From: Parascedosporium putredinis
Taxonomy: Eukaryota > Ascomycota > Sordariomycetes > Microascales > Microascaceae
DNA: 64,000 bases
Direction of reading: 5' to 3'
NCBI GenBank assembly: GCA_949357655.1
Contig: CASHTG010000001.1
Coordinates: 620,001 to 684,000, forward strand
Shown here one piece after another: positions 23,109 through 33,407 of this stretch. The stretch's first letter is position 1; each line of letters starts with the position of its first letter. The notes under the pieces are model-generated. The model had not been told where the DNA came from and ran no database searches. It saw only the letters and a program-made list of their open reading frames with translations. The position numbers were made by a program, and so were the translations under genes.

Positions 23109-24860
23109 CGTTGAGGCATCGCAAAGGGCTTGGGGAAGAAGGACTCAGAGACTCTTTTATTAATCCGTGTATCTACATCGGGATGCAATGTCGCCCACTT
23201 CGCCGGCGGCGTCTGCGACCTTTGCCTGTCTTGCCTGTGTAAACTTGGTTTTCAAAGCCCCTTTTGGTGGGGAAAATATTAAGCGAGGGGCGAGTTGCGG
23301 GTTGACTGCAGCTCAAAGCGAATCCTTTCAGTGCCGATCCGGTCTCCAAGCAGCAAACGCCGGTGATCGACCTGGGCTCCATCGGGATTGATGCATTGAG
23401 GTACGGCCACTGCCTTTGTCAAATTGTTGATGTCATCGCCCCAGGAATTGTTAGTGGCTATTGCCCCTTTTTGTTCGGACCACAGCGCTTTTAGTTGTCT
23501 AATCACTGGATGCAATAAACGTCCGCGAGAAAAGAATTATCAAAGATATATCTCTCTAGGGATGAAACCTACCATTTAGATCTACCAGACGAAAGATGGG
23601 CTGCATCAAACGGAGTAGAGCAGGTAGTCCACTGTTGTGTGAGAGCCTTGATCTTGCCAGATTGACCTGGAGAGTCCAAGCGTGCTAGCAAGATTATGGA
23701 GAGCATGGCTACGAGATAACATTCCCTGCCCGGTTCAGTTTGACTCTCCCTTTGAATATCGCTCCATGCTCACCGGCTGAAGGTATCTCATTCCTCAGAT
23801 CAAAATCTCAACCTCAACTTCGCTCGTCACATGCTCGTGTTTCTCCATCTCGACAAGCGTTTGTTTGTGGCTCGTGCCAAAGATAAGACGTCGGAGAACC
23901 CTCTCCTGTCTCTGCCAGCGTCTTGATGGGCTTCCTCCGCCGGCGTGGGCCACGTCCGAGTCCGACAAGGAGCGTTGGGATCATTAACATTACTCGGGTT
24001 GGTCCAGCAGCTCGGCTCGTTCAGCCGCATGGTCTACACAAAAACCCTAAATATAGAGTCGATAATTTGCCAACCTAGGCCTAGGTCCTGGACGCCTAGG
24101 ATTGTCAAGCCACGGAATCTTTCCTTTTCTCCCGCACTTTCCCCTTTCGGTCGTGGGACTTTGTCGGAGCCGGGGGAGGTCAAAGGGCTGGCCCAAATTG
24201 TGGCTGTCGACCCAAATCTCATCGCACTAGATACCAAATCTGGTGTGGTCTTTTTTTTTTTTCGGCGGGCTGCCGAACCACGCTCGTTTTCTTCGCTGGT
24301 CCGGTATATCGCGGGGGTGGCTCTGTTTGCTGGGCTGAGAAACGGCTGAGGGTGGAAGAGCCGAGCGCTCACCCCGTTTGCTCCGGCGCCACGGTTCGCG
24401 CCTGTCTCCCCCGCAGGGAGATGGCAAAGGGACCTGGAAGGTTATCCCCGAAGAGATAAACGAGAAAGGGAGTGAAAACCAGAAAAAGTACCGGGTGGCA
24501 GCTACAGAACAACCCTAAGAAAAAGGAACCATGCCCAAAAGGAGACTCGTATTGCGAGGGTGCCGAATTAGGAGAGGAAAGCGACGAGTGAGGTGAGCAT
24601 GGTGAAGAAAGCATGGACGACGGGGAGGACTCCAAAGCTCCAAAGACATTAGAACCATCTCGCGTACTGCGAGTATATAAAATGAGAGATGGTCGTTGAC
24701 TTTTTCTCAAGGGAGGGAGCAAGTTCTTCGTCTCATTCCAGGTTCGATACCGGGTCTAATACAGTTCCAACAAGTCTTCACGGCGCCACCACGACCTTTG
24801 CCTCCTCCACCGTGAACATCTCCCCATCTTTTGTATCGTCTCTTCTTCCCCACTCACACA
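23109..24860. other. Region upstream of two divergent genes, with a possible decayed coding stretch
   Basis: 1.75 kb. On the minus strand, protein-like fragments occur at about 24050-23830 (AELLDQPE; then RQERVLRRLIFGTSHKQTL and EMEKHEHVTSEVEVEI) and 23710-23279 (TQQWTTCSTPFDAAH; ALWSEQKGAIATNN). They sit in different frames with stops between, and a plausible small intron near 23592-23525. I cannot name a family. They could be one broken gene. The right end carries a TATA element for the downstream gene. Confidence 0.3.
24674..24680 (+). promoter_or_regulatory. Candidate TATA box
   Basis: TATATAA lies about 185 bp before the start of the small GPI-type protein, followed by a C/T-rich leader, a usual arrangement for strongly expressed secreted-protein genes in filamentous ascomycetes. 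Confidence 0.5.
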
Positions 24861-25608
24861 ATGAAGCACATCTCTCTACTAGTCGCCGCCGTGATCACGG
24901 TCTCGGGCGTCCACGCCGGCCTCAACCCATCCCAGTCCCTGAACCCGGCCCGATCACTAGCCCGCACCGCGTCCATACAAGCCCGCCAGAACGATGAAGT
25001 AGACACCTCGACAGCAGAACACTGCGGAACTGACAGTACGAGGCCCCTTCCCCCTCTACCATCGAAAGGAGATAAGAAAAAAGAAAGAAAGTGTAAACAA
25101 TGTATATGCTAACTGCCGCCCTTTTCTTGCCCCTTACTTGTAGCCGAAGGATACGACTGGTGGTGCGAAGACCCTCGACGACGTGCTGCTTCGGCAGCGA
25201 GGTGTGGCAGTGCGCCCCCATCGTGGCCGAAGAGTGCTGCACGACGGGCTACTACTGCGAGGCCGGCACCCACTGCTACCTCGAAGACGATACCGGCGAC
25301 CAATACTGCCTCACCCCCGAGGAGGTGGCCGAGCAAGAGCAAGCCGTTGGGGACGACGACGACAGCACCTCTAGTGGCAGCAGCGGTGGTGGCGGCATCC
25401 GCTTCAAGCCAACGAAGCCGGCCTCTGCGGCGGCGGCGGCCCAGACCGTGTCCTCCAAGTCCGGCAGCGGCGGCAAGGGCAAAAGGGCGGCAGCAGCTCT
25501 GGAGAGTCGGACAACGGGTCCAAGAGCGCCGCGGGTAGAGTTGGCGGTGCCGGAGGCGCCCTTGCTGGAGTGGTGGCGTTTGGTGCGCTCGCCCTCGCGA
25601 TGGCGTGA
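24861..25608 (+). CDS. Small cysteine-rich secreted protein, probably GPI-anchored
   Basis: Signal peptide MKHISLLVAAVITVSGVHA, a short pro-like stretch with an R-Q cleavage-like site, then a compact cysteine region (YDWWCED, TTCCFGS, WQCAPI, EECCTTGYYCEAGTHCY, QYC). A Ser/Gly/Asp-rich linker follows, and a C-terminal hydrophobic tail (ALAGVVAFGALALAMA) after a small-residue site that fits a GPI signal. An intron at 25036-25143 has a CTAAC branch site. Two frame breaks, at the C run 25172-25174 and the G run 25485-25487, are each resolved by one base. Length is about 210 residues. It is likely a cell-wall or surface protein; ligand unknown. Cysteine spacing loosely recalls small chitin- or surface-binding modules, but that is not enough to assign one. 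Confidence 0.75.
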
Positions 25609-26115
25609 GAGAAGCCGTAGTGATGGCATGTGGCGGCCGTGTTGTGAAAGCGGCGTGGCTCTGGTTTTGATCTCGGGTGAGGGAGATTCCCTACCATCCT
25701 TTCTCTTCGAAATTGTCTATATTACCTTTTGGAACTTGGCAGGGACGGTAGCTAGCGTATCGGTAAAGGGCCGAGGGGCAGTCTAAAAGACTTGATGCCG
25801 TTGGCGTGGTGCGTATGTGCGTGCGGATTTAGATTTCAGGTTCAGGATCAGCCCATCTTCTGTTTTCTTCTTCACAACTTCTTTGGTAGCCATCTCACAC
25901 ACTATCATGGAGAGCATTCCAAGTACAGGAATCATAATTCATTCATCACATTGTATCAATGACCGTGAAACAAGCAAAAAGAGCACTCGTCTACCGAGGC
26001 ATCACACCAAAGACATGCGCCATACGCGGGGGTATCAACATTGCATTTCCTGTTCCGCCGTGGAGAAGAAAAGAGAGACGGTGGGTTCTTCTCGTTTCAC
26101 CAGGGAAGGGCTGCG
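25609..26115. other. Convergent 3' region
   Basis: 507 bp between the GPI-type gene and the CENP-S gene. No coding signal seen. Confidence 0.5.
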
Positions 26116-26612
26116 TCACCTTCTCGACCTCTTGTCGCCCTTGGCAGCCTTTTCGGCCTTTTCCTGATCGATGAAGTCTTTGATGATGTGGTGCATGTCC
26201 TGGTTCCTCCGGCAGAGCAACAGCACGTCGTCGGTGGAAATGGTGGTACGGCCGGCGTGCCCGGAGAAGGACTCCAAGTCTTGAGCAACGCTCTCTTGGG
26301 TTCACGTGAGCCAAAGGAAAGAGGTTGAGAATGGGGAGAAGAGAGGGAAGAAAAAGAAGAAGAGGAGGGGCGAGCATCTTACCCATTTGCGTCCACACAA
26401 CCTGGGTCAAGGCAGCGATGAACTGGGGCGTCGCATTGCGATTGTCCTTGATCACCTTTTCATCCACCATCTGGCCGATGGCAAACCATAGGGCCTGCGT
26501 AAGTGCCTGCAGAGGAGAGTCATCCATGTTAGCCAAAGGGAGAGTTCAATCTTTTGGGGGTCTAGTTCACGGTTCTTACCTGCTGGTTCTCGTCAGACCC
26601 GGCGTCCGCCAT
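26116..26612 (-). CDS. MHF1: Centromere protein S / MHF1 histone-fold protein
   Basis: Histone-fold protein that pairs with CENP-X (MHF2), binding DNA at kinetochores and supporting the Fanconi-type helicase FANCM/Mph1 at damaged forks (family knowledge). Three exons: 26612-26580 (MADAGSDENQQ), 26506-26383 (ALTQALWFAIGQMVDEKV, NATPQFIAALTQVVWTQM) and 26294-26116 (VAQDLESFSGHAGRTTI, STDDVLLLCRRNQDMHHII). Introns 26579-26507 and 26382-26295 have GTAAGA donors. The second acceptor lies in an AAG context. Total is about 111 residues with a short basic tail, a normal size for fungal CENP-S. No frame break, one of the few clean genes here. Divergent from the Pga2-like gene, 1.0 kb apart. Confidence 0.9.
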
Positions 26613-27621
26613 TTTGTACAAAAGAAAAAAGGTGGACTCGTCGGCTGGAGGGAAAAGAGAGTTTGCGGGGATTGAGACGCGATAATACGGGAGTTCCTCG
26701 GCGACGTAGAGGGGTTCGCGGTAATGTGTGGAGAATGGGAGCAGACGGAGCTTGAACTTGAGGATGAAGTAAATTCGCGAGCAGACGCGACGGAAAGAAT
26801 GAGACAGTTGCTCTTGGCGGGGTGACTTGCATTGATCGCTCCCTCCTCCAGCAAGATAATAAGCACTTGGGCGGGCCAGAATGCCAGAATGGGGAATAGG
26901 CAAGAGCGAAGGGCAAGTTATGGTGGGGTTCGGCTTGTAGGTGCAGAAACCAATCGATCCAATCAACTGAATGGTGAAGGGAGCCGGGCTCCAAAGTACA
27001 ATTGAACCACAAAGTGTGATTGTGTCTGCACTTGCCTGGCACTCAGGAAGGTACAGGGCTGTTCGGTGTCCACTCCTGGCCTTGTAAATCAATCAATGAC
27101 CACTACCGACGCTCAATCAGCGCTAGACAGCGGCTTGGCACGGGGGAAGAGCCTCTGGCTGCAACGCCGTGAGAAGAGAGACCCTGATTGGCCAGCTTCA
27201 ATGTTCCCATCCACTGAACTTAGAAGGGGCAATTGGAGCTTATCAGCACGGAAACCCGCCCCACGTGCGATTTCGACCAAGCGGAAGCTCTGGAATCCCT
27301 CCAACAAAAGCTGCGCCAAATAATAGACAAAGGAAGGAAAAAAATATCGTCATCGCCACGAACTTTTTTTTCTTTAACCCACACACCTTACGTCTGTCCT
27401 CTGCGAAGATCGACCCTCTGCCCCACCAAGGACTCAGTATCCCGCCCAACCTCTTCTCCGCCCGTTCTCAAGTCGGCGAAACCCTCGTTCTTGCTCCAAA
27501 ACCCCTCGCGTCCCTCCCCGCGCCGTCCACACCCTCGATACAACATCCCAAAAGCTTCCGTCCCCGGGGCGCTTCTCACGCGACCAACCTTCATCCCCCC
27601 TTTTCCACTTCCCTCAAAAAA
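26613..27621. promoter_or_regulatory. Divergent intergenic region, CENP-S / Pga2-like
   Basis: 1.0 kb between two divergent starts. The right 280 bp is C-rich (27400-27620), consistent with the 5' UTR of the Pga2-like gene. The ORFs crossing it are shadows or run-ins. No TATA element stands out. Confidence 0.45.
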
Positions 27622-28065
27622 ATGGCCGACATCCTCAACCGCCTCCGCTCCATGGCGGAAGCCCACGTCGCCAATATTGGCGAAACCTGGGCCTCGCTCG
27701 ACCTCCACCGCATCCTGCGCCTCGTCATGATTATCGGCGCCTACCTCCTCCTCCGCCCCTACCTCGTCAAGATGACGGGCGCGTCGCAGATGGAGCAGCA
27801 CGAGCGCGAGGACGCCGAGACCAAGAAGCGCGCTGCCGAAATCTCCCCCAACCAGATGCGCGGCGGCCTGCGCGTCGCCGCCGAGATCCCCGACGCCGAC
27901 GAGGTCGACACCTCGACCTCGGCTGATTGGGGTAGCAAGGCCCGCAAGCGACAGCGCGAGGTGCTCAAGAAGATGCTCGAGGTCGAGGAGACGAGGTTGT
28001 CGGAGCTGCAGGAGGACGATGAGGACAAGGATATCGAGGAGTTTTTGATCAAGGAGGATAAATAA
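27622..28065 (+). CDS. PGA2: Pga2-like ER membrane protein (trafficking of Gas1 and ALP)
   Basis: Small ER protein related to yeast Pga2, needed for processing and export of GPI protein Gas1 and alkaline phosphatase (family knowledge). The chosen ATG at 27622 gives MADILNRLRSMAEAHVANIG, then one membrane segment, LRLVMIIGAYLLLRPYLV, with the family's YLLLRPYL signature. A charged cytosolic half follows with a coiled-coil-like stretch (KARKRQREVLKKMLEVEETR) and an acidic end (DKDIEEFLIKEDK). Length is 147 residues. It is a single uninterrupted exon. The in-frame extension upstream is a Pro-rich, non-conserved run-in and is left out. Confidence 0.88.
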   Translation: MADILNRLRSMAEAHVANIGETWASLDLHRILRLVMIIGAYLLLRPYLVKMTGASQMEQHEREDAETKKRAAEISPNQMRGGLRVAAEIPDADEVDTSTSADWGSKARKRQREVLKKMLEVEETRLSELQEDDEDKDIEEFLIKEDK

Positions 28066-28953
28066 GAAGAGGCTGAGAGGTGTTGAACAAGGGGGCTTGG
28101 CCGCTTGGCCGCTTGTCCCGCGCCATTGAGCTTATGGGCGAGGACATATTCGAATGAATCAAACATAAAAAGGAAAAAAATTGTACATCTAGCACGACGT
28201 AATGGTAGGGTATTGGATAGATCAATTTGATATCTTTATATATCATCAGACATGGTGGCTCTGTCACTCTCGCGCAGCAGAAACAAAACGGCCAATGCCT
28301 GGCACTAGACGTCAAATCAGAGAGATCTCTAATTTTTAGTTCATGTTTATGCAGGTAACACAAAAGGTGTAGACGTCTATTAACTCTAGCCTCAGTTTTC
28401 TCTGTTTACTTTTTTGCTTCTCTCGTCTTTTTGTCTACAGTCCTCTTAACGACGGTAGGAGTGGTGGCGGTGGAAGTGGTGGCTTCGGATCTTGGCGTAC
28501 ATATGTATTAATATCACGGGCCTTTGGCTTGTCGTGGATAAAAAATAAAAAAGTTGCTTAAAAGATTGGATGACGTGTTTCAACCCCAGAACCAAGCCCA
28601 AATGAGCCACGCGACCTCGTTTCGGGACAATTCAACCACCCCAGCCAGCTCACCTCACCCCTTGACCACCTCATGCGTGCCTCATCGTCAACCCTTGAAT
28701 CTTTGAAAAACCAGGATGCAAGCCAATTCGACGCTTCCCTTCCTTTAACATCCTCCCTCTTCCTTTTGACTAGAGTAGATTTTATCTGTGAGATAGACGA
28801 GGCGTGTCTCCTCAATGTAGCCAAGACCTAGACCGCGCGCCGCCTGTCCCTTCTCTCGCCTATCTGTTACTGTTTTCCCGCTTGACTGAGGGAACTTTGC
28901 AGGGGTCTTCACCACATCAGGCTTGCTCGCCTCCCCTCCCCCTTCCAACTACC
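28066..28953. other. Intergenic region before the permease
   Basis: 888 bp. The left part is the AT-rich 3' flank of the Pga2-like gene (28140-28570), the right part a C/T-rich leader (28740-28950). No gene seen. Confidence 0.5.
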
Positions 28954-30920
28954 ATGGAAAGCCGTCTCCCCGTCGCAGGGGCTTCATCCCCCTCGCCACC
29001 ACAGACGACGACACCCTGCTCCCCAGCCCCACGGACCTTCCCACCGCGGTCCCCAAATCACCCGCCGCGGGGGCGGCCAAGCTCACCCGCCTCAACGGCG
29101 TCGCCCTCGTCATCAGCCTCCAGATCGGCTCCGGCATCTTCACCGTCCCGTCCTTCGTCGCCGCCAACGTCGCGAACCCGGGCTGGGGCGTCGCCGTGTG
29201 GTTCCTCGGCGGCCTGCTCGTGTGGACCGGCGCCGCCTCCTTCATCGAGCTCGGACTGCGCATCCCCACAACGGCGGCATCCTCGAGTACATGCGCCGGT
29301 GCTACGGCAACCCCGCCGGCTTCCTCTTCACCTGGGCCTGGGTCCTCATGGCCAAGCCCGCCACCAACGCCATCATCGCCACCATCTTCGCCGACTACAT
29401 CACCCGCCCCTTTGTCCCCGCCCCGCCCGCCCCCTCCTGGCTCCTCAAGATCGTTGGTTTGTTCTGCATCTGGGGCATCGCCTTTGTCAATGGCCGGGGC
29501 GCCACCGCCGGCGCTAGCGTCGCCAACAAGTTCCTCGTCCTGAAGCTCTCCGCCGTGAGCATCATCGCCGTCGTGGGCGTCGTGTACTTTGTCTCCGGCA
29601 CCGGTGCCGGTGTTCCGGAGTCGCCGAGCGGGTGGTTCGGGGACATGGTGGACCAGCCCCCGTTGACGCCTGGACCTGGATCGGAGGCTTCGGTACCGCC
29701 TTGTTCGGCGTGCTGTATTGCTACGGCGGGTGGGAAACGGTATGTACAATCCCCTCCTGCCCCGTTCAACTTCCACTCATGCTAATGCCGCTCCGCTTAC
29801 GCAGGTCGGTTTTGTTCTTGGTGACATGAAGGATCCCGAGGAGACCTCTCCGCCGTCGTCAACGGCTCCATGACGGCCGTCATCATCGGTTTCGTCCTGC
29901 TCAACGCAGCCCTCTACACCTGTCTACCCATGGACCTGATGCGGGCGAGCAGAACAGTCTCGGTGGTACGTCAGCTCTTCCCCTACGATTCCTCACTTTG
30001 CCCCCTTCCCCGGCCCGTGCAATGCGTTCCCCTATCCTCTATCCACCGGGTCCCCTTGGCTGACGGGGACCTGCTAACAATATATTCCCGATATAGGAGT
30101 TCGCAAGACAAACCCTTGGCGCCTGGGGCGGCGTGCTCTTATCCGTCATGGTCTCCATCTCCGCCATGGGCGCCCTCAACGCAAACACCTTTGCCACCGC
30201 TAAGCTCGCCGTCACTGCCGCCGAGGTTGGCTACTTCCCCGACGTGCTCGCCAACGTCCATTGCAGCAGTGTCCGCGACGAACCTCAGCATATCGACGCC
30301 GCCCTATCCTGGGCCCCGCGCTGGTTGGCGGCTCCCGTTCAGTGGTGTGCTGCGGCGACGAGGAGATTGAGGTGGCAGGACCACGTGCCGATGTGAGTAT
30401 TTTTCTTTCTGTAGCGGTGATCTCCAATCTCGTTTCCCTTGGAGTGTCTTTTTCTTTTTGGCCATCGTCGTTCTACCCTTTCTACACGAGGCCTTCTCTT
30501 GTTCCCTCTCTCTTTTTGTAAAAATTCTAAAGGCTCAATATCCACTAACCACTCTCTTCATCTGCGCAAAGACTACCGCTTTTCCTCAATGCCGCCATGA
30601 CCACAGTCTACCTCTTTACTGGTAGCTTCGGTGGACTCGTAACCTTTATCGGCGTCACCGAATACATCTTCTTCTTCGCCTCCGTCATCGGCTTGCTCCT
30701 GCTCCGCCGTAGGGATGCCCTTCGGACGAGCCCGGTGACGTACCGCACCTGGACCGGGAATCCCATCATATTCAGCGTGGTCAGCGTCCTCCTAATCTTG
30801 CGCACAGTCATATCAGAACCAATAATAGGTGTTGCCATTGTCTGCGCCGGGGCCGTCGGCCTAGCTCAGTTCTGGTGGAGGTTTCGCCGTGGGGGCTTGG
30901 CTCCAGTTGCCGTACACTGA
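28954..30920 (+). CDS. LAT-type amino acid permease (APC superfamily)
   Basis: Plasma-membrane amino acid transporter of the L-type/methionine-permease-like branch, with about 12 membrane spans. Recognisable parts: LNGVALVISLQIGSGIFTVPS (span 1 with the unwound GSGIF motif), GILEYMRRCYGNPAGFLFTW, ATNAIIATIFADYI, FLVLKLSAVSIIAVVGVVYF, FGVLYCYGGWETVGFVLGDMKDPE, LSVMVSISAMGALNANTF and VYLFTGSFGGLVTFIGVTEY. The substrate cannot be read from sequence; methionine, cysteine or large neutral amino acids are usual. Introns lie near 29743-29804, 29966-30098 and 30394-30571. The start at 28954 needs one base in the C4 run 28968-28971. Further breaks occur near 29275, 29660 and 29850, and around 30280-30330. 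Confidence 0.86.
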
Positions 30921-33407
30921 TTATAGAGTCAACTGTAACAAAATCTCAAGGAATGGTCGTCTAGAATTCCTCTGCCTGTATAAATAAATAGATCCCAAGT
31001 CAAACGAACCTTTCTCTCCCGAAAGAAAGGAAGAGATCCCAATATGAATAATCAATATGAAGCAGGCAGCCAAGGCAGTAAAAGTCCCCTCATTGCCACT
31101 GTTTTTGTGCCCATTGATGATTGTTGCTCACTGGATGTTGGGTACCCGGCGTTCTTCTCTTCTCTGCATTGCAAAATCATTATGGAAGCAATTGATCCGC
31201 AAGTGCCTATCACCGCAGGCACTCCCAGCGACAGGACAATGCAAGGTCTTATTGGGCACGGCAACCCAGCCTGCGCAAATTCGATGCAGGCGCTTCACCA
31301 TATCAGCCGGTGGCGCTATCTTATCGGAGCGTGAAAGATGGCCATTTGGCGCCGTTGGCCCTTGTACGACAAGTGTGCCACAGCCAGGCTAGTTTGGCTT
31401 TATTTCCCAGCTCTCTCCCGCGCCGTCGATTCGCTTACACAGGGCTGAGGCGCACATTCGTCATCAATCTCGCCTGGAGGATTTGGCTTTGCGTTTCATC
31501 TGAGATCCGGGTTTGCCATCGGCGGGCTATTTTAGGGATAAAATGGTGGGCAGTCAGCGGCCACTTGTTGTTGTTCCCCCCTTCACTCTCGGCTGGTTGG
31601 TTCTTTTCCCATGCTGTGTATCCTGAACCCATCCAATCCCACCAAGTCGGTTCGTTCTACCCATCCAACGTGCAAAAGGCTGTTAGGGATCCCGCAAGGG
31701 AAGAGGAGGGAGGGTAATATTTTTTTCTTTCATCTTCGCATTCCGTCCCTGGGTGCGCTTTCAATCATAAGTGGGCCTTGGGCAGCGTTCCAGGAGCTAT
31801 CTGCTCCGTTGGGTCCGAAGTTGGGTCGCGAGAACGCCAGGGCGCCAGGGACGGGACCGAGATTCGTGCGTTGCTCGAGAAACTCAGGTCAAGACAAAGT
31901 GCTAAGAAAGGGGGATGTGGTGTGTGACAACATCCCTATCGTCAGAGGAATGATGAGCAGATTGATTTCCAGCAACAGGGGGTTGCCGAGCTGACCATTC
32001 CCGCTGCTCGACACAATGTCGATGGCAAGGCCGCTAGTCGAGGCCGATGGCAAGTGAGCACTGATTGATCCGTCGATCCACGGATTCATCCATGGATCCA
32101 TGCATTGCATGCAGCAGTTTTGCAATGGAAGCGTCCAGCACCTTCTCCATGGGTCACAACGGCATTATGTCATAGGAGCTCCTGCCGCCGAGCTAATGGA
32201 AACCTCGCCAGCCCCACCGCTGACTCCTGCCTGCAGGACCTCGCAGCACCTCCTCCACTATTCCACATCACCACATCACCGTCCCTCGCTGTCATGTGCG
32301 ATACCTGTGGAACATGATGAGAAAATCAAACTCACCATTATTTCCAATATTTCTAAGAAGAGAAAAATCTCCGTCTTGATTGTAAATGGGTTGATACTGA
32401 TGGCATGGGATCAAAATGTGGCGAGTTCAAGTCATCCAACATGTATTATATTCAGCATTCTTTTGTCCCTTTTGGCCCTGTCTTAAAACCCTGGTGAACC
32501 CTTGATGAGTGAGTGCTTTGATGAATCACTTGTTGTCTTGCAGATAGATGTGCAGTCAGTATTAAGTACTGTGTTGTTGTTTGGCGGTTTTATTTCGCTT
32601 CTGCCCAATTATTTGGATCCTGCATTCAGGCCATGCATGGATCAATCTTTCAACCCTCAAACATTTCCGTCCTGGCTCCACCCCCTGTGCCACCTGAAAG
32701 GTTGGAAATATAACCTTTGTAAACAAAGGCACCGATTCAATCAACTCTTTTTCTTTTTGCTCTCGCAGCCCTCTGTGAGATCAATGCGATTCTTCCGTCT
32801 CCGCCGGCCTTCTTGACCAGTGCCTCTCGTTCCGCCTGCTAACCCCACCTCAATTCTAAAGAGGCTGAGCTTTCCTCGGCTGCCCTTCGCTCCCGCCGAA
32901 AGCACTAAATCTCACCGGCTCTCGCAGGATTCCCCCAACTCTCAAGGCCGCTCGCAACTCTCCTCTCGGGCATCCTACCCCTCGCATGGTAATGTCGTCC
33001 TGGTTTCCCTCAGGCTGGCACTCGCATTTTCGACCACAATCTTTCCCCGTCACTACAAAGCCGTGACCACTTCACCTCGCTCCCCCAAAGCCCTCACCAC
33101 CACCCCCTGTCGGACGTTGGTGCTTATTGGTTGACCCGAGTGGAATCCTCTCCGGTTCTCTTCGCGCCATCAGCACCTCTGACTCGCTACGGCTTTGCAG
33201 CTGCTGCTGCTGCTGCGAAGGAAAAAAACGCCGAAGATTTGCATCCGGACCACAACAAATTTCTTTCCCTTTCTCAACGTCGTCATCTTCGCCTCTCTCC
33301 CTTCTAGCGTTCTAGCGCGCCGCAACTTTCCCATCTGGGTCACCCTTGTCTATGTAGTGTGGTCGATGCAGCCCTCGTGCACTCGCAACCGACCCTCATA
33401 GCCCGAC
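30921..33407. other. Long gene-free region
   Basis: About 2.5 kb. The left end is the permease 3' flank. The middle (31000-32800) is mixed-composition DNA with only short unsupported ORFs. It includes a palindrome-rich spot at 32091-32115 (CATGGATCCATG followed by GCATTGCATGCA-like bases). From 32820 it becomes C-rich with a GCT repeat (33200-33216), probably the long 5' UTR of the next gene. Confidence 0.45.

Noticed and set aside
24740..24760. GGTTCGAT-like B-box suggesting a tRNA
   Set aside because: No A-box at the right distance and no acceptor stem; it lies in the leader of the GPI-type gene.
32091..32102. CATGGATCCATG palindrome also present at 53727-53738
   Set aside because: Only 12 bp, no longer shared flanks, no sign of a mobile element or attachment site.
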